The notes beneath the pieces are model-generated. The model worked only from the letters and a program-made list of their open reading frames with translations, did no database searches and had not been told where the DNA came from. The translations under genes and the position numbers were made by a program. From CAIVAT01 sp964387205 (GTDB lineage Bacteria; Bacteroidota; Bacteroidia; Bacteroidales; FEN-979): DNA of 6,858 nucleotides. Every line of letters begins with the position of its first letter. Within the stretch, counting starts at the first letter, position 1. Location of the stretch: assembly GCA_964387205.1 (NCBI GenBank), contig CAYLVY010000168.1, positions 1 through 6,858 of the forward strand, in the 5' to 3' direction. Below are positions 1-5,752 of this stretch, piece by piece.

Positions 1-43
1 CTACCCCCGTCAATCAACCCGACCAACTCACTCCCCTTTCATA

Positions 44-1882
44 CTACTCCACGGTCACCGACTTCGCCAGGTTGCGGGGTTGGTCGACGTTGCGGTTGAG
101 CATCACGGCAATGTGGTAGGATAGGAGCTGAAGTGGGATGGTGGCCAGCAAGGGAACCAGCATCTCCATGGTGTCAGGGATCTCAATCCAGTGGTCGGCG
201 AGATTTTTCACGGTTTCATCGCCTTCGGTGACGATGGCGATGATCCGCCCCTTGCGGGCTTTCACCTCCTCGATATTGGTGATGACCTTTTCATAAATAC
301 CTCGTTTGCTGGCGATAAAGACTACAGGCATGTGCTCATCGATCAGGGCGATGGGGCCGTGTTTCATCTCTGCGGCGGGGTAGCCTTCGGCATGGATATA
401 GGAGATCTCTTTGAGTTTCAGGGCGCCTTCGAGGGCCACGGGGAAGTTATAACCGCGGCCGAGATAGAGGGAGTTCTTCACATCTTTGTATATCGTGGCT
501 ATATCCTTGATTTTGTCGTCCAGCGCCAGGATTTGTTTGACCTTCTCAGGGATGGTGTCCAATTCCACCAGTATCTTCTGGAATTCGCTCTTGGGGATGC
601 TTCCTTTTTTCTGGGCGAGCAGCAGTCCAAGCAGGGTGAGCACCGCCACCTGGGCAGTAAAAGCTTTGGTGGAGGCTACTCCGATCTCCGGACCGGCATG
701 GGTATATACGCCTGCGTGGGTTGCCCGGGCGATAGAAGAGCCAACCACATTGCAGATTCCCAGTACCGTAGCCCCTTTCGATTTCGCCAGTTCGATAGCC
801 GCTAAGGTGTCGGCGGTCTCTCCCGATTGCGATATGGCGATCACTACATCGTCTTCTCCCAGTACCGGGTTTCGGTACCGGAATTCGGAGGAGTACTCTA
901 CCTCTACCGGGATCCGGGCAAAATCTTCGATCAGGTATTCTCCAACCAGCCCAGCATGCCATGAGGTCCCGCAAGCGGTAATGATAATCCGTTTGGCATG
1001 AAGGATCTTCTGCTCCCAATCGCGGATACCACCAAGGGTCACAATTCCCTGGTCGAGATGCAGCCGTCCCCGCATCGAATCGTGAATCGAATGGGGCTGT
1101 TCGTAGATCTCTTTCAGCATGAAATGTTCAAAACCCCCTTTTTCGATTTCACTCAGGCTCATCGCAAGTTGGTCAATATAGGGGGTCATCCGCTGATTAA
1201 GGATGGTACGGATCTGCAATTCCTGGTCACGCTCGATGATCGCAATCTCCTCATCGTTCAGATAGACCACATTGTTTGTATATTCGATAAGGGGAGTAGC
1301 GTCGGATGCCACGAAAAATTCATCCTTCCCGATCCCGATCACCATCGGGCTGCCTTTCCGTGCTGCGATGATTTTATTTGGAAAATCTTTCGCCAGGATC
1401 ACGATGGCATAGGCGCCGATCACCTGGTTGAGGGCGATCCTCACGGCCTCTTCAACCGGGACGTGTTCGTTGATCAGGATGTCTTCCACAAGGTGGACCA
1501 GGACCTCGGTATCTGTATCGCTGCTGAATTTGTAACCTCGGTTTTTCAACTCACTGCGCAATACTCCGTAATTTTCGATGATACCGTTGTGGATGATAGC
1601 CAGTCTCCTGTTTTGTGAAAAATGGGGGTGGGCATTGATGGTATTGGGTTCGCCATGCGTCGCCCATCGGGTGTGGGCCATCCCGATGGTACCGATAACA
1701 TTTTTCCCTTCGACGAAAGCCTCAAGTTCAGAGACCTTTCCCTTGCATTTGTAAACGGTCAGTTCGTCGGTAAGAAGGCAAATTCCGGCGCTGTCATATC
1801 CCCTGTATTCGAGACGATGAAGGCCGTTGATCAGGACCGGGTACGCTTCGCGGGGACCCAGGTACGCAACAATTCCGCACAT
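44..1882 (-). CDS. glmS: Glutamine--fructose-6-phosphate aminotransferase (isomerizing), GlmS
   Basis: This cytoplasmic enzyme transfers the amide nitrogen of glutamine to fructose-6-phosphate, giving glucosamine-6-phosphate and glutamate, the first committed step towards UDP-GlcNAc for peptidoglycan and lipid A. The 612 residues match the usual length of about 609. The class II glutaminase domain fills roughly residues 1-230: Cys2 becomes the N-terminal nucleophile once Met1 is removed, followed by HTRWATHG (70-77), HNGIIENY (98-105) and SDTDTEV (121-127). Two SIS sugar-isomerase domains follow, with ACGTSWHAG (303-311), SQSGETADT (351-359), ALEGALKLKEISYIHAEG (483-500) and KHGP (507-510). 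Lys489, Glu492 and His508 fit the isomerase catalytic residues. The C-terminus QPRNLAKSVTVE carries the Schiff-base lysine at 607. The ATG is fixed because the catalytic Cys must be second. It lies 68 bases after the DUF4270 gene. No glmS ribozyme is visible, and the spacer is too short for one. Confidence 0.98.
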   Translation of the reverse strand: MCGIVAYLGPREAYPVLINGLHRLEYRGYDSAGICLLTDELTVYKCKGKVSELEAFVEGKNVIGTIGMAHTRWATHGEPNTINAHPHFSQNRRLAIIHNGIIENYGVLRSELKNRGYKFSSDTDTEVLVHLVEDILINEHVPVEEAVRIALNQVIGAYAIVILAKDFPNKIIAARKGSPMVIGIGKDEFFVASDATPLIEYTNNVVYLNDEEIAIIERDQELQIRTILNQRMTPYIDQLAMSLSEIEKGGFEHFMLKEIYEQPHSIHDSMRGRLHLDQGIVTLGGIRDWEQKILHAKRIIITACGTSWHAGLVGEYLIEDFARIPVEVEYSSEFRYRNPVLGEDDVVIAISQSGETADTLAAIELAKSKGATVLGICNVVGSSIARATHAGVYTHAGPEIGVASTKAFTAQVAVLTLLGLLLAQKKGSIPKSEFQKILVELDTIPEKVKQILALDDKIKDIATIYKDVKNSLYLGRGYNFPVALEGALKLKEISYIHAEGYPAAEMKHGPIALIDEHMPVVFIASKRGIYEKVITNIEEVKARKGRIIAIVTEGDETVKNLADHWIEIPDTMEMLVPLLATIPLQLLSYHIAVMLNRNVDQPRNLAKSVTVE

Positions 1883-1919
1883 AAATGTAAATGTTAAGTC
1901 AGACTTGAAAAATTGCCCT

Positions 1920-1927
1920 CAAAACTA
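1920..1927 (-). promoter_or_regulatory. Candidate -7 promoter element for glmS
   Basis: Read on the minus strand the bases are TAGTTTTG, an exact match to the Bacteroidota -7 consensus TAnnTTTG, 37 bases before the glmS ATG. I see no convincing TTTG -33 element at the right distance, so this may be a weak or secondary promoter. It suggests glmS can be transcribed apart from the two upstream genes. A small inverted repeat, ACAAA/TTTGT at 1927-1941, touches its upstream edge. Confidence 0.45.
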
Positions 1928-1950
1928 CAAAGAAAATTTGTGAAAAGCGA

Positions 1951-3318
1951 TTATTTAAGTACCGTATAGGTTACTTTGAGACGGAACCTGCTCGCAAGGG
2001 CCCCGGGGAGCATCGGGTTGGTTCCGTGAAGGATGACCCGATTGGGGCTGACGCTGTTCTTTAGCGGGGAGTTGACCATCAGGTAAAGGTCAAAATTGCT
2101 GGTATATTTATTCATCAGCAGGTATTGAAGGTGGTGTGTCAGCCGGAACTGGTAGCGGCGTTTTTCGCTGTTGTACGAGCCACCAAAATAGGAATATCCT
2201 TCCGCTTCATCTGCCAGATATCCGATCCGGCCGGCACTGTCCTGCCGGATCAGCATCAGGGAAGCGGGTGGGGTATAACCATCTTCTGCATCGGCATTAT
2301 TCATTTCCAGAATGGCATCATTGATGGCGAGGAGGCGCCCCTGGGCGAATTTCTTGAAATGCGGGAACTTCAGTTTGATTTTTACACCCCCCATCCCCTG
2401 GAGAAAAAGTTTCTCGCTTCCATAGGCAGTGTCGTGATTAATGATCTGACGCTTAAGATCATAACTAGCATCGAGGTAGTCATGGTGATGAGTCTGGATA
2501 AATCGGGCGCATTGATCGTTCAGCAGCAGTGAAAACTGGAGGGAGTCTTTCTGCGGGTCATCTCCGTCACGAAAATAGAGGATGATACGCGAAATTTTCC
2601 CGGAAACGGAAAAATTCAGCAGGGCTCCTTTCTGGCCCTGGACGGGGTCCACCGTCACATACAGCCCTTTGATGAATTTCACGAAATTTTCGTTGGATTC
2701 GAGGCTTGAAGCAGGAGCCGTTAATATTTTATTGCCGAAATAATGTGAGATGTCCGATAACCTAATTCTCAAGTGGGGGGCCAGCATGGTATTACCTGTT
2801 TTCACGCTGTCGGATAATGCCGGTACGAACGATTTCACCGCAAGGGGAGCCGGATAATGGTCTAACCGTTGGTTGGTGTACCGGAGGCTGTCGTAAGCGA
2901 AGTATTCAGCGATCTCGTATACCCTGGCGGTGAGCCGGCTGAGCGTATCGCCATAAGATCCCTGGTAGTAGAGCATCAACACTGCGGAGTCAAGTACGGG
3001 ATTTTTTCCGAAATCGGGTTTAACGTCGGATAGTCGAACATGGGTGTAGAAACTGCTTGTCAGGCTTCCGAATACGGGGTCCTGCAATGATCCGAGGATA
3101 AGGGTAGAACAGTGGTCGGAACGGACTGAATCCTGTCGCATCGAAAATGCCTCCACAGTAATGGTGTCTGTGGTTTTGACATGGAGGGTGTCTGAGGGGG
3201 GGAGAAGGTCGTAGCCAATTTCATATGGATCTTTGTTGCAGGAGACCGTGAAGGTCAGCAGGCACAATAAGAGGAAGGTCAGCCGGTACGGGAGAAGATG
3301 GATGATGTAGTGGTTCAA
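1951..3318 (-). CDS. DUF4270 family lipoprotein
   Basis: This is a 455-residue exported lipoprotein of the DUF4270 family, which is widespread in Bacteroidota and has no assigned biochemical function. A hydrophobic signal segment (about residues 13-26) ends in TVSC, with Cys27 as the probable lipidated residue. The match to the signal peptidase II box is loose, as is common in this phylum. The family signature follows directly: an IGYDLLP segment (34-40), the DTITVEAF strand (51-58), DSVRSD (63-68) and LGSLQDPVFG (75-84). The rest is beta-strand-rich, with no transmembrane helix or recognised enzyme motif. The apparent start is TTG (3316-3318), because the frame has no ATG before the signal peptide and an in-frame TAG lies about 14 codons upstream. 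It begins 25 bases after the stop of the GT5 gene, so the two are probably one transcript. The protein is probably anchored in the outer membrane or periplasm. Confidence 0.88.
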   Translation of the reverse strand: MNHYIIHLLPYRLTFLLLCLLTFTVSCNKDPYEIGYDLLPPSDTLHVKTTDTITVEAFSMRQDSVRSDHCSTLILGSLQDPVFGSLTSSFYTHVRLSDVKPDFGKNPVLDSAVLMLYYQGSYGDTLSRLTARVYEIAEYFAYDSLRYTNQRLDHYPAPLAVKSFVPALSDSVKTGNTMLAPHLRIRLSDISHYFGNKILTAPASSLESNENFVKFIKGLYVTVDPVQGQKGALLNFSVSGKISRIILYFRDGDDPQKDSLQFSLLLNDQCARFIQTHHHDYLDASYDLKRQIINHDTAYGSEKLFLQGMGGVKIKLKFPHFKKFAQGRLLAINDAILEMNNADAEDGYTPPASLMLIRQDSAGRIGYLADEAEGYSYFGGSYNSEKRRYQFRLTHHLQYLLMNKYTSNFDLYLMVNSPLKNSVSPNRVILHGTNPMLPGALASRFRLKVTYTVLK

Positions 3319-3343
3319 GCAGATCGGTGTTTCAGGGTTGATG

Positions 3344-4171
3344 TTAATCCACCGCTACAGGATCCTGAACGAGGATCAGATCGTAAAACTCGTTGTAGGC
3401 GTCAATGTAGCGATCCATTGGCTGATATTCCAGGTATGGTTTGTCGGATGCCTTCAAATATTGCAGGATTTCCGGATGAATATTGGGCGAGCCAAGGATA
3501 ATGCCGTCGGAAAAATCGATGGCTGCCTTGGTAAGGCTAACGTAATCGGGATGTTTATAGTGTGCAAGGTCATCCGATAATATTCCCGGGAGTTTGATTT
3601 TCTCCGCAAAGTCTTTATGCATTGTATCGCCGAATTCATCGTCGTAAACGGAATAGATCACCTTGGTTTCGTTGTAGATCGGGTTGTCACAGTAAGCCCT
3701 TTTGATATAGATGGGCACAAGGCTGGTGATCCAGCCGTGACAATGGACTACATCAGGGCCCCAGCCCAGTTTCTTGACCGTTTCCAGAACTCCGCGCGAG
3801 TAGAAGATTGCCCGTTCATCATTGTCGCTGTAAAAAGCATTGTTTTTGTCGTGAAGCTGGAATTTACGCTGGAAATAATCTTCATTGTCGATAAAATAGA
3901 TCTGCATCCGGGCTTGCTGAATGGATGCTACCTTGATGATCAGCGGGTGATCGGTGTCGTCGATAATGAGGTTCATGCCGGAAAGGCGGATAACCTCATG
4001 GAGTTGATTTCGTCTTTCATTGATATTGCCATAGCGCGGCATGAAAGTCCTGATCTCTTTTCCCCGTTCCTGAATTCCCTGAGGAAGGTGCCTGCCGATC
4101 ATACCCATCGGGGTCTCCTTGAGGTAAGGGGCAATTTCCTGTGTAACAAACAAAACCTTTGCTTTTTCCAT
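3344..4171 (-). CDS. Half-length GT5-type 'glycogen/starch synthase' domain protein
   Basis: The 275 residues correspond only to the N-terminal Rossmann half (Glyco_transf_5) of glycogen synthase, which is normally about 480 residues. Matching features are VLFVTQEIAPYLKE (6-19), parallel to the N-terminal strand and substrate lysine of GlgA, MPRYGNI (44-50), a DERAIFYSRGVLE helix (118-130) and PDVVHCHGWITSLVPIYI (139-156), parallel to the PDVVHxHDWH segment of GlgA. Two things are missing. The KTGGL nucleotide loop reads KETPM (18-22), and the whole C-terminal GT-B half, with the catalytic glutamate, is absent. The frame ends cleanly and is followed closely by the next gene, so this looks like a stable family form rather than a recent truncation. 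Similar short proteins are commonly annotated 'glycogen/starch synthase' in Bacteroidota. A regulatory, binding or altered transferase role is inference. It has no signal peptide, so it should be cytoplasmic. Confidence 0.85.
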   Translation of the reverse strand: MEKAKVLFVTQEIAPYLKETPMGMIGRHLPQGIQERGKEIRTFMPRYGNINERRNQLHEVIRLSGMNLIIDDTDHPLIIKVASIQQARMQIYFIDNEDYFQRKFQLHDKNNAFYSDNDERAIFYSRGVLETVKKLGWGPDVVHCHGWITSLVPIYIKRAYCDNPIYNETKVIYSVYDDEFGDTMHKDFAEKIKLPGILSDDLAHYKHPDYVSLTKAAIDFSDGIILGSPNIHPEILQYLKASDKPYLEYQPMDRYIDAYNEFYDLILVQDPVAVD

Positions 4172-4210
4172 CTGTTTTTTGTCCGTTTATAACCCTGTAA
4201 AATCCGGGTG

Positions 4211-4244
4211 CAAAGATAATAAAAATTCTTTTATGATTTTCCAA
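4211..4244 (-). promoter_or_regulatory. Promoter for the GT5 / DUF4270 operon
   Basis: On the minus strand the sequence TATCTTTG (4218 down to 4211) matches the Bacteroidota -7 consensus TAnnTTTG exactly. A TTG -33 core (4244-4242) lies 23 bases upstream of it, within the usual spacing. Transcription should start near 4204, leaving a leader of about 33 bases before the ATG at 4171. The bases just before that ATG are A-rich on the minus strand (acaaaaaacag) with no Shine-Dalgarno match, as is usual in the phylum. Confidence 0.65.
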
Positions 4245-4263
4245 GCTTTTATTGTAAAAGAAT
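4225..4263. repeat. 9-bp perfect inverted repeat over the minus-strand promoter
   Basis: ATTCTTTTA (4225-4233) is the exact reverse complement of TAAAAGAAT (4255-4263), with 21 bases between. The arms flank the -33 core of the GT5-operon promoter, and the left arm lies between the -33 and -7 elements. Arms of this kind could be an operator. The AT-rich composition makes a chance repeat possible. Confidence 0.4.
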
Positions 4264-4327
4264 GATTGTTATTTGTTTAAAGTTCATGAAAAAAAAGTGG
4301 AAAAAAGTTCGAAATCCCGCATGACCT

Positions 4328-4357
4328 TTTGCCCTGTTTCCGATTAAACTATATATG
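4328..4357 (+). promoter_or_regulatory. Candidate promoter for the exported-protein genes
   Basis: TTTG (4328-4331) is followed after 18 bases by TATATATG (4350-4357), which differs from the consensus TAnnTTTG at one position. Spacing and order fit the Bacteroidota primary sigma factor. Transcription would start near 4364 and give an unusually long leader of about 160 bases before the ATG at 4524, containing the pseudoknot-like element. No better plus-strand match was seen in this intergenic region. Confidence 0.45.
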
Positions 4358-4433
4358 CGAGATCTGGAGGGGAGGGAATCCAATGGACTGAGGAGAGAAA
4401 TGGAACAGGGATCAGAAGCTGAGATACCTGTCC

Positions 4434-4467
4434 GGAAGTTGGGCCAGACTTCCTGATTGAACTGGCC
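4434..4467 (+). promoter_or_regulatory. Possible H-type pseudoknot in the 5' leader
   Basis: Stem 1 pairs GGAAGT (4434-4439) with ACTTCC (4448-4453). The loop of that hairpin contains GGCCAG (4442-4447), which is fully complementary to CTGGCC (4462-4467), giving stem 2. Loop 1 is 2 bases, no base separates the stems, and loop 3 is 8 bases. This is the classical arrangement for coaxially stacked H-type pseudoknots. The element ends 56 bases before the next start codon. I do not recognise it as a named riboswitch class. Confidence 0.35.
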
Positions 4468-4475
4468 AGAAAATG

Positions 4476-4493
4476 AACCGGAATCAACCGGAA
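4476..4493. repeat. Tandem direct repeat AACCGGAA, period 10
   Basis: Two identical copies of AACCGGAA (4476-4483 and 4486-4493) are separated by TC, so they recur at one helical turn. Each contains the palindrome CCGG. The repeat sits between the pseudoknot-like element and the start of the next gene. It could be a protein site or chance. Confidence 0.4.
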
Positions 4494-4523
4494 ATTATGT
4501 AACAAATTAACTCAATACACAAT

Positions 4524-5000
4524 ATGAAAAGGATAGTAATCTTTTCCCTGCTCATCTTCATCGTGTTGACAGGGATGACCAGCGGGTTTGAACCTGCTCC
4601 CGTACCGGCCCCTACCCCGGGATTGAATTTTAATTTTAAAATTATCTTCAAACGACCCAAAATGAACTGTGAGAGAGGATTTGGCATATGCCTGATTACC
4701 AGCGTTTATTGGGGCGAATCCCTGGGAGGCCGGGAACAAAGTCAATGTCCTGCAAGTATCACCCTTAATGAACGCAAACAGTTGACCATAAGCGTAAAAG
4801 AACAGGATCTTACAAAGTATGACGGTGGTTCGGCATTGCCTTATTTTAAAGATAAAAGCTCGGTTACAATACCTGATCCCTATGCCATTCCGGAGGAGAT
4901 TTGCAGAAAGTTAGGTGCAGATCCTCCCCTTACAATTCCGGCCGGAACTTATCCGGTGACCTGTGAAGATGGCATTTACACCCTTGTGATCCAGCTTTGA
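4524..5000 (+). CDS. Small secreted protein, function unknown
   Basis: This 158-residue protein is exported. It has a classical Sec signal peptide with basic residues at 2-3, a hydrophobic core at 4-16 and probable cleavage after TSG (residue 21). No lipobox Cys is present, so it should be soluble in the periplasm or outside the cell. A proline/alanine linker, EPAPVPAPTPG (23-33), follows the cleavage site, then a compact domain with cysteines at 49, 56, 75, 127 and 147. The odd number leaves one cysteine unpaired if disulfides form. The C-terminal strand pair, around IPAGTYPV (138-145) and DGIYTLVI (149-156), resembles endings I recall from uncharacterised small Bacteroidota proteins, a memory-based comparison only. 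No enzyme motif is recognised. The ATG is directly followed by the basic n-region, and the nearest upstream in-frame stop is at 4500-4502. There is no clear Shine-Dalgarno site. A strong terminator follows the gene. Confidence 0.8.
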   Translation: MKRIVIFSLLIFIVLTGMTSGFEPAPVPAPTPGLNFNFKIIFKRPKMNCERGFGICLITSVYWGESLGGREQSQCPASITLNERKQLTISVKEQDLTKYDGGSALPYFKDKSSVTIPDPYAIPEEICRKLGADPPLTIPAGTYPVTCEDGIYTLVIQL

Positions 5001-5006
5001 TAAAGA

Positions 5007-5060
5007 CCGGCCCCGGGTCAGGTGCGGGTTGGTGATGATGGAATGCCCGGGGCGGTTTTT
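5007..5060 (+). terminator. Intrinsic terminator after the small secreted protein gene
   Basis: CCCCGGG (5011-5017) pairs with CCCGGGG (5046-5052). After a single bulged G at 5010 the stem continues with CCG (5007-5009) against CGG (5053-5055). A run of five T (5056-5060) follows at once. The GC-only 10-bp stem is strong, though its 28-base loop is long for an intrinsic terminator. It begins 7 bases after the stop codon and ends 23 bases before the next ATG. Confidence 0.7.
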
Positions 5061-5083
5061 ACATATCTGCAACCATTGATGCT

Positions 5084-5719
5084 ATGAAAAGAACAGAATG
5101 GATCGGTCTGGCCTTCACCCTGGCAATTTTGCTGGGGTGTTGCCAATGCAGCACCTATGTGCGTTACCGGTATGGGATATCAAAGCCGGGCCCGGAAACA
5201 CGCGGTTCTTTGATTACCTTCCTGGAAGCAAACGGATTTCCTCAGGAAGATCAGTACTGGTTTCCCGACCCCGGGACATTCCGGACGGCATTGAAAGACA
5301 GCCTGTTCAGGGTCAATATTTTGTCGTACATGATTTTCGACTGCCATGGAAAGATGCTGGAGAAGGACACCGCAGCCTGTCAATGGAGTGGCTCTCAAGC
5401 CCTGCGGCATCTCCGTCCGGATTCTGCCTATAAAGTCATCGATGACTCCATACTGTTTGGGATGATCGGAAAGGCAGTTCCTCTTTGCCAGGGGTTGCAG
5501 GATGCCCCGGATACTTCCGGAACTGATTTCACCTTTGTCGCCATCTGGGCGAAATACCTGGGGAAGTATAATTACCGGCTGTTCAATCTGAAGGAATTCA
5601 TCGATTCAAATCACAGCGCCCGGATCAGGATCATATGGCTTAATGCCGATTATCATAAATCATGGATTGGGTTTGGTAAGGAATCAATGAAAATTGAGCC
5701 CGGACCGGGATGGAAGTGA
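5084..5719 (+). CDS. Lipoprotein, possibly a thioredoxin-like fold lacking CxxC
   Basis: The 211-residue product is a lipoprotein. A hydrophobic segment (7-17) ends in the good lipobox LLGC, with Cys19 as the lipid anchor; Cys20 and Cys22 follow closely. I do not recognise a named family. Near the C-terminus the segment DFTFVAIWAKYLGKYN (148-163), then a helix-like LFNLKEFIDSN and a strand RIRIIWLNAD (180-189), has the beta-alpha-beta look of TlpA-type thioredoxin domains. There, FWATWCGPC would align with IWAKYLGKY, so both redox cysteines are replaced by Leu and Tyr. This is inference from pattern and needs a structural test. The ATG is placed correctly before the basic n-region (Lys2, Arg3). 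No Shine-Dalgarno site is visible. The next gene starts 33 bases downstream in the same frame, so the two are probably co-transcribed. The protein is probably anchored in the inner or outer membrane. Confidence 0.8.
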   Translation: MKRTEWIGLAFTLAILLGCCQCSTYVRYRYGISKPGPETRGSLITFLEANGFPQEDQYWFPDPGTFRTALKDSLFRVNILSYMIFDCHGKMLEKDTAACQWSGSQALRHLRPDSAYKVIDDSILFGMIGKAVPLCQGLQDAPDTSGTDFTFVAIWAKYLGKYNYRLFNLKEFIDSNHSARIRIIWLNADYHKSWIGFGKESMKIEPGPGWK

Positions 5720-5752
5720 AGCAAGGGGAATCACGCGAAATGGAAGAGAAAA

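Larger units (their letters stand above)
4172..4523. other. Divergent intergenic region with both promoters and a structured leader
   Basis: These 352 bases lie between the minus-strand GT5 gene and the plus-strand exported-protein genes. The left part (4172-4320) is AT-rich and holds the minus-strand promoter and a 9-bp inverted repeat. The middle holds a probable plus-strand promoter (4328-4357). The right part is the likely 5' leader of the next gene: purine-rich at 4362-4410, then two interleaved inverted repeats (4434-4467) and a tandem AACCGGAA repeat (4476-4493). No protein longer than about 20 residues with convincing signals was found, and no tRNA. Confidence 0.7.

Noticed and set aside
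191..1897. Several open frames on the plus strand within glmS (for example 191-805 and 998-1618)
   Set aside because: They lie wholly or almost wholly opposite a complete, highly conserved glmS, have no family features, and are frame shadows.
1883..1950. glmS ribozyme or riboswitch upstream of glmS
   Set aside because: The spacer is 68 bases, too short for the ribozyme core, and the class is characteristic of Firmicutes rather than Bacteroidota.
2125..2532. Plus-strand open frame opposite the DUF4270 gene
   Set aside because: No recognisable protein features, and the opposite strand encodes a clear lipoprotein family member.
3617..4192. 191-codon plus-strand frame opposite the GT5 gene
   Set aside because: The antisense frame is explained by the coding bias of the GT5-like gene, whose motifs are clear. 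It has no signals of its own.
4497..4502. Start-stop element ATGTAA just upstream of the secreted-protein gene
   Set aside because: A six-base match in AT-rich DNA is expected by chance and has no supporting ribosome site.
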